Assembly (NCBI RefSeq): GCF_030160835.1
Contig: NZ_BSPC01000005.1
Span: 62,001-126,000, forward strand
Direction of reading: 5' to 3'
DNA from: Labrys miyagiensis
GTDB lineage: Bacteria; Pseudomonadota; Alphaproteobacteria; Rhizobiales; Labraceae
Length of the DNA: 64,000 nucleotides
Shown one piece after another: positions 8,566 through 16,797 of this stretch. The position numbers were made by a program, and so were the translations under genes. Position 1 is the first letter of the stretch, and each line of letters starts with the position of its first letter. A model generated the notes under the pieces. That model did no database searches. It was given only the letters and a program-made list of their open reading frames with translations, and was not told the DNA's origin.

Positions 8566-9375
8566 ATGCTGATTCGATATGGCTACGAGATCACGATCCA
8601 GTGCGCCCAGCCCACCGCTCTCGTCTGCCTCTTATCGATCAACGAGCAACGCGCCGCCGATATTCGCGTGCCGGAGACGGTCTGGACCAACCCCAGCATC
8701 CCGACCACCGCCTATCACGATATGTTCGGCAATGTCTGCCGGCGCATGGTCGCCCCCGCCGGCGACCTCACCATCTGGGGCGATGCCACGATCTGGGACA
8801 GCGGCCTGCTCGATGAAATCGCCCTCGGCGCCCGCGAATTCCCGGTGCCCGACCTGCCGGACGAATGCCTCGTCTACCTGATGGGCAGCCGCTATTGCGA
8901 GACGGACCGGCTGAGCCAGGCCGCATGGGACCTTTTCGGCCAGTTGCCGCCGGGCTGGAGCCGGGTGCAGGCGATCTGTGATTTCGTAAATAATCATATC
9001 AAGTTCGACTACATGCAGGCCCGCTCGACCCGCACCGCCTTCGAAGCCTTCAACGAGCGCATCGGCGTGTGCCGCGATTTCGCCCATCTGGCCCTGACCC
9101 TGTGCCGCTGCCTCAACATTCCCGCGCGCTACATCAACGGCCATCTCGGCGATATCGGCGTACCGGTCGTCGACCCCATGGATTTCAGCGCCTGGATCGA
9201 AGTGTTCCTGGAAGGCAAATGGTACACCTTCGATCCGCGCAACAATACGCCCCGCATCGGCCGCGTCGTGGTGGCGCGCGGGCGTGACGCCGCCGACATC
9301 CCGCTGATCAATTCCTTCGGCCCGCATCTGCTGAAATCGTTCAGGGTATGGACCTACGAGGTCGAGGGCGTGTGA
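8566..9375 (+). CDS. Transglutaminase-like cysteine protease family protein
   Basis: The 269-residue protein has an N-terminal beta-rich domain and a transglutaminase-core domain at about 140-235. The core contains the catalytic-Cys segment RIGVCRDFAHLALTLCR and the later DFSAWIEVFLEGKWYTFDPR stretch with the Asp. Where most family members have His before AWxEV, this protein has Ser (FSAW). From memory, this variant also occurs in some relatives. Members are cytoplasmic or exported proteases or amidases, often of unknown substrate. I chose the ATG at 8566; the longer frame from 8461 has a low-complexity leader. The gene stands alone, and its stop is 31 bases from the convergent esterase gene. 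Confidence 0.8.
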   Translation: MLIRYGYEITIQCAQPTALVCLLSINEQRAADIRVPETVWTNPSIPTTAYHDMFGNVCRRMVAPAGDLTIWGDATIWDSGLLDEIALGAREFPVPDLPDECLVYLMGSRYCETDRLSQAAWDLFGQLPPGWSRVQAICDFVNNHIKFDYMQARSTRTAFEAFNERIGVCRDFAHLALTLCRCLNIPARYINGHLGDIGVPVVDPMDFSAWIEVFLEGKWYTFDPRNNTPRIGRVVVARGRDAADIPLINSFGPHLLKSFRVWTYEVEGV

Positions 9376-9406
9376 GAAGCGCGCGCGTGGAGTGACCGTC
9401 TCCGAC

Positions 9407-10498
9407 TCAGCGCAGCAATCCGGCCGACCGCAGGGCGTTCTCGATCGTCTCCCTGATGCCGCCTCTCCTTGTTTTCGCTGAATCGGGCGAAGCAGTCCGG
9501 TCCCCGATCAGGGTGAAATTCGGCTTGTAGAAGGATTGCGCCCGCCGATCGCGGGCTTGCAGCTTCCAGACCTGCGCCAGCTCGCGTGTCGAGGACAGGC
9601 CAACATCCAGCATGAAGGGAGCAGCGACGCCGTCAGCGGCAGAGATCGGCGTGCCGTGGCCCATGCCGTCGATGAGATACTGCGTCACCACCTCGGTACC
9701 ATCGGCTTTGCTCCAGGCCTTGCGGGTATGGTTCTTCGCCTTGACCACGCTGGAGGGCGCTGCGGCGAGGCCATTGAGCCCGCGCCATTGCTCCACGATG
9801 CCGTCAGCATTGCTGACCGCGACAGTGGCATCCGCAGTGCCGTGCCAGATCGAAAGCATCGGCCAAGGGCCGGCATGAGGAGATGCCTTCTCGACCAGCG
9901 CCTGCAGGGCTTTGCCGGAAGGGCCGCCATGCCCCCGCATGCGATCGAAAGCTTCGGGTATGCTGGTGGCCGTGCCATAGGGCAGCCCCGCGATGATGGC
10001 GCCGCCCGCAAACAGTTCGGGATAGGTTGCCAGCATGACGGAGGTCATGGCACCGCCTGCCGACAGGCCGTTGATGAAGATTCGCTTGGGGTCGATGGCG
10101 CGATCCGCCACCACCTTGCCGATCATCTGCCGGATCGAGAGCGCCTCGCCGGAATCGCGGGCACAATCTTCCGGGACGAACCAGTTGAAGCACAGATTGG
10201 CATTGTTGAGGCGCCGCTGTTCGGGGAAGAGTAAGGCAAAGCCAAGTTCGTCGGCCAGACGCGACCAGCCCGCGCTGAGGTCATAGCCATCCGCCGTCTG
10301 GGTGCAGCCGTGCAGGACGACGACCAGGGCTGCGCCTGCCGCCAGATTCGGTGGAATATGGATCTTGCCGGCGAGGCCGCCCGGATTGGAGCCGAAATCG
10401 GCAAGCGGCAAGAGCCGCCCGCCGGCGTGAGGCATCTGCATCGCCTTCATGCCCTTGAAGGCCGCCAGTCGATTGATGGTGTCCGACAGATTCCGCAT
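9407..10498 (-). CDS. PHB-depolymerase-type esterase (alpha/beta hydrolase, LpqC family)
   Basis: The 363-residue enzyme has VVVLHGCTQTADGYD near the start of the fold, the nucleophile elbow GLSAGGAMTSVMLATYPELF (G-x-S-x-G), and a late GMGHGTPI histidine. This order is that of esterase family CE1 polyhydroxybutyrate depolymerases and feruloyl esterases. No obvious signal peptide precedes it, so it could act on intracellular or short-chain esters; the true substrate is not shown. The gene is single and is divergent from the GFA-family gene with about 180 bases between them. Confidence 0.85.
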   Translation of the reverse strand: MRNLSDTINRLAAFKGMKAMQMPHAGGRLLPLADFGSNPGGLAGKIHIPPNLAAGAALVVVLHGCTQTADGYDLSAGWSRLADELGFALLFPEQRRLNNANLCFNWFVPEDCARDSGEALSIRQMIGKVVADRAIDPKRIFINGLSAGGAMTSVMLATYPELFAGGAIIAGLPYGTATSIPEAFDRMRGHGGPSGKALQALVEKASPHAGPWPMLSIWHGTADATVAVSNADGIVEQWRGLNGLAAAPSSVVKAKNHTRKAWSKADGTEVVTQYLIDGMGHGTPISAADGVAAPFMLDVGLSSTRELAQVWKLQARDRRAQSFYKPNFTLIGDRTASPDSAKTRRGGIRETIENALRSAGLLR

Positions 10499-10681
10499 GC
10501 CGACGGCTCCTCGTCCTTCGGATCAGCCTGATCCACAATAGTCTCGTTGAAGAGGTAATGCTGCACTGCACAAATTTCCAGGCTAGGCCCTGATATAGAC
10601 AGTCTGGGAGCAAACAGGCTTCAAAACCGTTTCCCTTCAGGCCTATTCTCAAAAAACCCATCCGACAAATAGGAGACACGC

Positions 10682-11173
10682 ATGCTGCTGAAGGGATCCT
10701 GCCACTGCCGTGCGGTGGAATTCAGCGTGAACGCCATGAGCCCGGCGCCGTTCATGCATTGCCATTGCTCGATCTGCCGCAAGACGGCGGGTTCGGGCGG
10801 CTATGCCATCAATCTCGGCGCCCATGCGGACAGCCTGAAGGTGACAGGGCGCGACCATATCAGGATCTACCACGCCGTCATGCGCGAGGAGGGCCAGCCC
10901 GACACCCGCTCGCCGGCCGAGCGCAATTTCTGCGGCGAATGCGGCAGCGCGCTCTGGCTATGGGATTCGCGCTGGCCGGAACTCATCCATCCCCATGCTT
11001 CCGCCATCGACACACCGCTGCCAAAGCCGCCGGAAGTGGTGGAAGCCGCTCTCGCCTATGCGCCGGACTGGATCGAAGTGCCCAAAGGCGAGCGGCACAT
11101 CCATTGCGACACCTGGCCTCCGGAATCGCTGGAGGACTGGCATAAGCGACATGGGCTGTGGCATGGGAAGTAG
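10682..11173 (+). CDS. GFA-family (glutathione-dependent formaldehyde-activating-like) zinc protein
   Basis: The 163-residue protein carries the family's cysteine pattern: CHCRAV near residue 8, CHCSICRK at about 29 and FCGECGSALW at about 85. These bind one structural and one catalytic-type zinc. Family members are named after Gfa but most have unproven function. A strong AGGAGA ribosome site precedes the ATG. The stop codon sits directly at the left edge of the palindromic element at 11174-11257. Confidence 0.85.
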   Translation: MLLKGSCHCRAVEFSVNAMSPAPFMHCHCSICRKTAGSGGYAINLGAHADSLKVTGRDHIRIYHAVMREEGQPDTRSPAERNFCGECGSALWLWDSRWPELIHPHASAIDTPLPKPPEVVEAALAYAPDWIEVPKGERHIHCDTWPPESLEDWHKRHGLWHGK

Positions 11174-11257
11174 CTGGGAGCGCGGACATCCTGTCCGCTC
11201 TTCCTCTGTCGTAGAACCATCCGTTTCCAAGAGCGGACAGAATGTCCGCGCTCCCAG
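11174..11257. repeat. REPIN-like inverted hairpin pair (GGAG-CGCGGACA type)
   Basis: Two units face each other around a short spacer. Each is itself a small hairpin (GCGGACA..TGTCCGC), and the outer ends CTGGGAGCG and CGCTCCCAG also pair. Related copies lie at 42226-42354 and 53030-53136. It begins one base after the GFA stop and may also serve as a bidirectional terminator. Confidence 0.85.
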
Positions 11258-11362
11258 TTTTTTCCCCGCCATTGTCGGATCGCCTTACCCTCATTCGTTG
11301 AGACAATAAGCGAGAGATCCAGCGGCGCGGACGCCGCGCTCGCCTTCAAAGGAGGAACCCGC

Positions 11363-11728
11363 ATGCGTTTCATGTTCATCGTCAAGACCGACCACCAGGG
11401 ACCGCCGTCGCCCGCGCTGATGGAAGCGATGGGCAAGCTGGTCGATCGCGAGATCAAGGCTGGGCGGATGATCGATTCGGGCGGGTTGACGCCGATCGCC
11501 ACCGGCGCACAGCTGCGCCTCGAGGGCGGGCAGCTCAATTTCATCGACGGTCCCTTCGTCGAGGCCAAGGAAGTGGTCGGCGGCTATGCCATTTTCGAGC
11601 TGCCGGGCAGGGAGGAGGCCGTCGCCTCGATGCAGGAGTTCATGCAGCTCCACAAGGACCTGATGCCGGAATGGGAAGGCATCTGCGAGATGCGGGCCTT
11701 CATGCCGAATGGCCACGGATGCGACTAG
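11363..11728 (+). CDS. YciI-like DGPF-domain protein
   Basis: This small protein of 121 residues has the ferredoxin-like YciI/DGPF fold: a MRFMFIVK start, the FIDGPFVEAKEVVGGY motif that names the DGPF family, and an ELPGREEA helix. It is preceded by a strong AAGGAGGA ribosome site. Its 3' end overlaps the sigma-factor start by 20 bases. Genes of this family are the standard partner of ECF42-type sigma factors, whose regulon typically includes them. Molecular activity is unknown. Confidence 0.88.
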   Translation: MRFMFIVKTDHQGPPSPALMEAMGKLVDREIKAGRMIDSGGLTPIATGAQLRLEGGQLNFIDGPFVEAKEVVGGYAIFELPGREEAVASMQEFMQLHKDLMPEWEGICEMRAFMPNGHGCD

Positions 11729-13019
11729 AGCGCCTCGACAACGGACCAGGGCGGCCGGGGTGACGGCCGACGACATCCATCGCGCCATCCTCGCGGCCTG
11801 GCGCATCGAGCAGCCGCGCCTGATCACCAGCCTGGCGCGGATGCTGCGCGACGTGCCACTCGCCGAGGATCTGACGCAGGAAGCCCTGCTCGCCGCCCTC
11901 GAACATTGGCCACAGACAGGCGTGCCGGAAAGGCCGGGCGCCTGGCTGATGGCGGCCGCGAAAAATCGTGCGCGCGACCACCTGCGCCGCCGACCGATGC
12001 TCGACCGCAGCCATTCCATGCTCGCCCGGGATCTGGAGGAGGAGCAGCAAGCCATGCCCGACCTCGATTCCGGCCTTGACGACGATATCGGCGACGAGAT
12101 GCTGCGCCTGATCTTCACCGCCTGCCACCCCCTGCTCCCGCGCGAGGCCCGGGCGGCGCTGGCGCTGCGCATGGTCTGCGGCCTCACCACCGAGGAGATT
12201 GCCCGCGCCTTCCTGATGTCGCCAGCGACAATCTCCCAACGCATCCTGCGCGCCAAGAACACCCTGTCAGCCTCGGGCCTTGCCTATGAGACACCCCATG
12301 GCGAAGAGCTCTCACGCCGCCTCGCCTCGGTGCTGGAGGTGACCTACCTCATCTTCAACGAAGGCTATACGGCTGCGCGGGGCGAGGACTGGTTGCGCCC
12401 GCAGCTGTGCAACGAGGCGTTGCGCCTTGCCCGCGTGCTCACCGCCCTCGCCCCACAGGAGCCCGAGGTGCATGGCCTGCAGGCGCTGATGGAGCTGAAT
12501 GCCTCGCGCACAACCGCCCGCATCGACAAGGATGGCGAGCCGATCCTGCTGCTCGACCAGGATCGCGCCCTCTGGAACCGTCTGCAGATCCGCCGCGGCC
12601 TGCAAGCCCTGGCCCGGGCCAGGAGCCTCGGCGGCGGCGGCTTCTATGTCCTGCAGGCCGCGATCATTGCCTGCCACGCACAGGCGGAGCGGGCGGAGGA
12701 TACCGACTGGCGCTGCATCGCCAGCCTCTATGCCGAACTCGCGGCCCTCACCCGCTCGCCCATCGTGGAGCTCAACCGGGCCGTGGCGGTGGGCATGGCC
12801 GAGGGCCCGGCCGCGGGGCTGGCGATCATCGAGCGCCTGGCGGACGAACCCGTGCTGAAGGCCTACCACCTGCTGCCGAGCGTGCGGGGCGACCTCCTGC
12901 TCAAGCTCGGCCGGGGCCAGGAGGCGCGGGCAGCCTTCGAGGCGGCGGCCGCCCTCGCCGGCAATGCGCGCGAGCGGGCGCTGCTGCAGCGCAGGGCGGC
13001 AAAAGCGGCCGGGGCGTAA
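11709..13019 (+). CDS. ECF-family RNA polymerase sigma factor with long C-terminal extension (ECF42-like)
   Basis: The 436-residue protein has sigma region 2 (about residues 35-95, LTQEALLAALEHWP) and sigma region 4 (about 140-195, GLTTEEIARAFLMSPATISQRILRA, seen in pieces). A large helical TPR-like C-terminal domain of about 230 residues follows. Inside the extension is the conserved LIFNEGYTA motif of this group. In ECF42 factors this extension replaces an anti-sigma factor as the control element. No anti-sigma gene is present here, which agrees. Translation is coupled to the DGPF gene by a 20-base overlap. Confidence 0.92.
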   Translation: MATDATRAPRQRTRAAGVTADDIHRAILAAWRIEQPRLITSLARMLRDVPLAEDLTQEALLAALEHWPQTGVPERPGAWLMAAAKNRARDHLRRRPMLDRSHSMLARDLEEEQQAMPDLDSGLDDDIGDEMLRLIFTACHPLLPREARAALALRMVCGLTTEEIARAFLMSPATISQRILRAKNTLSASGLAYETPHGEELSRRLASVLEVTYLIFNEGYTAARGEDWLRPQLCNEALRLARVLTALAPQEPEVHGLQALMELNASRTTARIDKDGEPILLLDQDRALWNRLQIRRGLQALARARSLGGGGFYVLQAAIIACHAQAERAEDTDWRCIASLYAELAALTRSPIVELNRAVAVGMAEGPAAGLAIIERLADEPVLKAYHLLPSVRGDLLLKLGRGQEARAAFEAAAALAGNARERALLQRRAAKAAGA

Positions 13020-13037
13020 AGCCTTCGCCGTCGCCGT

Positions 13038-14000
13038 TCAGGGCGAGCGAGCAGAAGCGGCGAACATCTCCCTGTAGGCGGCGCCCGCCCGCGGGATGCG
13101 GTTGTCGCTCAGCTTGCCGGCGAATGCCGCATCCGAATTCCAGTAGCTCTGGTAGACGGTGTCGTGGTCGCGAAACCAGGCAGCGGCCTGGCGCACATAG
13201 GGCCCGGAGGAGTCGAGCGCGACACCCCATTCAGCATAGGAAGTGGGCTTGCGGCGGTCCCCCGCAAAGCGCTGGTGCCATTTCAAGCCATAGGGCTGCT
13301 CGAGCATATGGGTCCAGGCGATGTCGGGATCAGCGCTGTTCCATTGCGGATGATAGTAGAAATCGAGTCCGATGATGTCGACATAGTCGTCGCCCGGATA
13401 GGCGACCTCAGGATCGAGGCCGCGATCGCCGATATTGGGCGTCCATTCGAACACGAACCGGCTAGAGATTGAGCGAAAGCTCCGCACGAAACGCCGATAG
13501 GCGCCGGCGAATTTGTCGGGCTCCTTCAGGGCGGACCAGGGGAACCACTCGGCATTGAATTCCCAGCCGGTGCGGATGAGGATCGGGCCCTGGGGCTGCG
13601 ACGCGGCAAGGCGGCGGGCTGCCACGGCATAGCGCTCGTCATGTTCGCCTTGCGCTGCCTCGGCGAGGGTGGCGCCGGTGGGGATCAGCGGGATCGACCA
13701 GAAGGCACGGCGCCCGCTCGGCTTCCAGCGGTCGACCAGCCAGCCGATCGAACCCGACCAGTCCACCCAATTGGCGTAGCCGGTAAAGAGCTGCACCCCG
13801 TCAGCGCGCCGCTCGAGCCAGGCATCGAAACGATCGGCATCGATTGGATCGTTTCCGACAAAAACTACGAGCAGGGGTCCCGATCCCGTTTTGGGCAGCC
13901 CGTCACGCCAGGCCGCCTCCTCGCCGATTGCCGCGGACACGCCTGCCAGCAGGCCGGTGCCGAGGGATGCGAGGCCCAGGAGAACGGAACGCCGTCTCAC
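13038..14000 (-). CDS. Glycoside hydrolase family 26-like exported hydrolase
   Basis: The 320-residue product begins with MRRRSVLLGLASLGTGLLAG, a signal peptide with an Arg-rich start. The mature domain shows the GH26 catalytic acid in IRTGWEFNAEWFPW (Glu of WEFN) and a nucleophile candidate in SYAEWGVA. GH26 enzymes cut mannans or mixed-linkage glucans. In an exopolysaccharide locus such a secreted hydrolase most likely trims or releases the polymer. Its ATG overlaps the stop of the glycosyltransferase gene (ATGA), so the two are translated together. Confidence 0.8.
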   Translation of the reverse strand: MRRRSVLLGLASLGTGLLAGVSAAIGEEAAWRDGLPKTGSGPLLVVFVGNDPIDADRFDAWLERRADGVQLFTGYANWVDWSGSIGWLVDRWKPSGRRAFWSIPLIPTGATLAEAAQGEHDERYAVAARRLAASQPQGPILIRTGWEFNAEWFPWSALKEPDKFAGAYRRFVRSFRSISSRFVFEWTPNIGDRGLDPEVAYPGDDYVDIIGLDFYYHPQWNSADPDIAWTHMLEQPYGLKWHQRFAGDRRKPTSYAEWGVALDSSGPYVRQAAAWFRDHDTVYQSYWNSDAAFAGKLSDNRIPRAGAAYREMFAASARSP

Positions 14001-15253
14001 GCTGCACTCTCCTGCATGCCGGAAGGCGCAGCCGCTTGGGGGGCGGCCTGCCCGCCGCGCAAGGCCGCGACCAGCGCCCTGGCATTTTCGTCCCAGTCGA
14101 ACAAGCCTCTGGCACCCTCGAAAGCCTGGTTCTGGCGCAGGTCGAGATCCTCGACCCGGTCGATCTCGGCGATGATCCGGTCGGCGAGCCGCTCCATGTC
14201 CGGTTCGACCAAGAAGGTATCTGTCACCGCCGGCGGCAGGCCCTCGAAGGAGCCGGAAAGCGCGGCGACGGGCACGCGGTGATAGATGTAATCCTGCAGC
14301 TTCAGCTTGAAACCGCCGCCCGTCGCCTCGATCATCAGGCCGATGCGGGCCATGGCGAGCTCATGCGCGACATCGGCGACGAAGCCTCGGAAGCGCGCCG
14401 CCTTCAGGCAGGACTGCCATTTGTTGCGAAACTCATCCGGCGTATCGCCAATGATATCGATCGAGATGCCGGCCCGGTGAAACTTCTCGTCGGCGGCGGC
14501 GAGGAAAGCCTCGACATTCATCTGCTTGGCGATCCAGCGCACCGAGCCCAGCATCACGGCACGCCGCGGCACGGAAGGCGCGATCTGACGGCTGGCGACG
14601 CGCAGGCCGGAATAGCCGGGCGGCAGGATGAGATAGGGCACGTCGCGCCGGATCTCGGCCTGGAAGTCATCGCGGTCGCGCTCGGTCAGGCAGACGACGA
14701 GATCGGCCGCCTCCACCAGCTTCTTTTCGAGCCGCGCGATCTTGCCGGCATTCCAGTTCAGCAGGACCTGCCGTAGCGGGTTGCCCCGGAAATCCCTCGC
14801 GATGTCGCGGGCGAGCCTTCCTTCGTAATTATGGGCGACATAGGCGATCCTGCCTTTGTGGCCGGCATGCCGCAGCTCTTCAAGGGCCCAGGCGGGGGCG
14901 TAATAATCGAAGACCACGGCATCGAAACGTTTCCGCCTGAGCAGGGCGCGCAGGGCAGCCACCATCCGTGGCGGGGAAGAGCGGGCGGAGACCAGCGGTA
15001 GCGAGCTCAGGAGTCCTCGGAGGGCGCCGAGCTCCTCGACCTCGACCGGATTCCAGTCGATCGCCTCCGGCAGTTTACCGGCAGCGACGCTAGGAGGCAG
15101 CAGGGCGCAGGAAGTCACCTGGGCTCCGGTCCTGGCGGTCGCTTCGATCAGACGGAATGAATAGACCCTGTCACCGGAGTCGAGAGGAAGCGGTACGCGA
15201 CGGCCGAGCCAGAGAATCGAAAGCGGCTGTTGCTGATCGAGGCTGGCGACCAC
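13997..15253 (-). CDS. GT4-type glycosyltransferase
   Basis: The 418-residue protein has the two-Rossmann GT-B layout: an N-terminal acceptor half (ILWLGRRVPLPLDSGDRVYS; YVAHNYEGRLARD) and a C-terminal donor half with MLGSVRWIAKQMNVEAFL and IEATGGGFKLKLQDY. It lacks membrane segments and should act on the cytoplasmic face, adding a sugar to the lipid-linked repeat unit. It starts the minus-strand pair with the GH26-like gene and is divergent from the polymerase gene; 266 bases separate the two starts. Confidence 0.8.
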   Translation of the reverse strand: MVASLDQQQPLSILWLGRRVPLPLDSGDRVYSFRLIEATARTGAQVTSCALLPPSVAAGKLPEAIDWNPVEVEELGALRGLLSSLPLVSARSSPPRMVAALRALLRRKRFDAVVFDYYAPAWALEELRHAGHKGRIAYVAHNYEGRLARDIARDFRGNPLRQVLLNWNAGKIARLEKKLVEAADLVVCLTERDRDDFQAEIRRDVPYLILPPGYSGLRVASRQIAPSVPRRAVMLGSVRWIAKQMNVEAFLAAADEKFHRAGISIDIIGDTPDEFRNKWQSCLKAARFRGFVADVAHELAMARIGLMIEATGGGFKLKLQDYIYHRVPVAALSGSFEGLPPAVTDTFLVEPDMERLADRIIAEIDRVEDLDLRQNQAFEGARGLFDWDENARALVAALRGGQAAPQAAAPSGMQESAA

Positions 15254-15519
15254 GAAATCCCCACAAATTGATTAGCCAGATAATCTATGACATGCCGTAA
15301 CGGAGACCCGGGCCTTAAAATCGTATCCCGGACCGTCTATGCCGTTGCTGGTCATAGATACACGATATTATCAGTGGTCAATAACCCCTTTGCCCGGTGA
15401 CCGGAATGAGGCTAATTGTCCGCATCGACACAGCTGTCTTCACGGATGCCGCTGTCTTGCGCGGCCCTTGCCCGTTGGAAACATGGATCCCCGCGAACCG
15501 AGCACGGCGGAGCATTTTG

Positions 15520-16755
15520 GTGAGCCACAGTCCTTCGATCTCCACTGCCCCGTCACGAACGGCACAGGTCTATCCCCATATCGTCGTTCTTATCCTGGGC
15601 ATGACGATCGTCGAGAAAGTCGCCCTTCCGATCACCGGGAACTGGCTGCCTATCAGCACCCTGATCGCACCGGCGGCCGTCCTGCTGGCCTGGGTGCGCG
15701 GAGTGGTTCTCCTCGACCGGAGATCGTTCGGCCTGTGGTTTGCCTTCATGCTTTGCAGCTGCCTGTCCTTCACCGTGAATTCGACGAGCCCGCAGGTTTC
15801 CCTGGGGTCCGTCCTTCTGGTGGGGCTGCTGCAGCTCTGCCTGGCCTTTCGCCTTCGGGACGGGGCTTCCGATGCTCGGCGCGGCTTGTATTTCTTCGTG
15901 GAATTGATGTTCTACCTCGCCATCGCGGGCGTCATTCAATTCGCCTCCCAGCGTGTCGTGGGAAGCCGGATCGCCTTCCCGATGGACTCCCTGCCGAGTG
16001 TGATCGCGATAAACGGCTACAACAATCTCAACCCGCTGAGCTATGGCTCGGAGATTTTCAAGAGCAATGGCATCGTTTTTGCCGAGCCGTCCTATTTCAG
16101 CCAATTCCTCGCCCTCGCCACCATCGTGGAGCTGATCACCCGCCAGCGCGTGTCCCGGCTCATCGTCTTCGCCGCCGGCATGCTGTGCAGCTATTCGGGA
16201 ACCGGCCTGATCGTGCTTGCCCTGTTCGGCAGTATCCTGCTGATACGATCCGGCAACCTGATGCTGCTCGTAGCCTGCCTCAGCATCGTGGCGATCATCA
16301 TCGTGTTTGGCAGCGCCCTTCAGGTCGATGCCATAACCAACCGCTTCAGTGAATTCACCACTCCCAACACCAGCGGACATGCCCGCTTCGTCTCTGCCTT
16401 CTACCTGATCGGGCGCTATAGTTTCGAGGACTATGCCACCCTGCTGATCGGGGAGGGCCCCGGCACGATTCGCAGCTATTTCGATGTGATGCCCTTCACG
16501 ATGTTCGGGCCGACCTGGGCGAAGCTTTTCTTCGAGTATGGCTTGATTGGCACACTGGTCTACATCGTCTATCTGGCGAGCTGCATGCGCATGGCCAACG
16601 CCTCGCTGATGTGGCCAATGCTTGCCACCTACACTTTCATGGGTGGCTACCTGGCCGATGCCACACTCGTCACCGCCATGATCGTGCTGGTGATCTGGGG
16701 AAGCGCCGCGCTGGCGAAGCAGCCGGAGGCGGAAGCACTTGTGGAGACTGGCTGA
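15520..16755 (+). CDS. Wzy-like exopolysaccharide polymerase / O-antigen ligase-type membrane protein
   Basis: About 411 residues with roughly ten hydrophobic segments and a large periplasmic loop around residues 145-195 (FPMDSLPSVIAINGYNNLNP, FKSNGIVFAEPSYFSQF). The EPSYFSQF motif and a second loop near GEGPGTIRSYF resemble Wzy/ExoQ-type polymerases, which join repeat units at the periplasmic side. I chose the GTG at 15520, preceded by GGAG; the frame is open from 15397 but the extra leader is unlike the family. Sequence families of this kind are too diverse to name a linkage. Confidence 0.75.
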   Translation: MSHSPSISTAPSRTAQVYPHIVVLILGMTIVEKVALPITGNWLPISTLIAPAAVLLAWVRGVVLLDRRSFGLWFAFMLCSCLSFTVNSTSPQVSLGSVLLVGLLQLCLAFRLRDGASDARRGLYFFVELMFYLAIAGVIQFASQRVVGSRIAFPMDSLPSVIAINGYNNLNPLSYGSEIFKSNGIVFAEPSYFSQFLALATIVELITRQRVSRLIVFAAGMLCSYSGTGLIVLALFGSILLIRSGNLMLLVACLSIVAIIIVFGSALQVDAITNRFSEFTTPNTSGHARFVSAFYLIGRYSFEDYATLLIGEGPGTIRSYFDVMPFTMFGPTWAKLFFEYGLIGTLVYIVYLASCMRMANASLMWPMLATYTFMGGYLADATLVTAMIVLVIWGSAALAKQPEAEALVETG

Positions 16756-16797
16756 GAAGGCCGCCTGCCGGAGCCTCGTGCCCGCGGTCCCTGTCGT

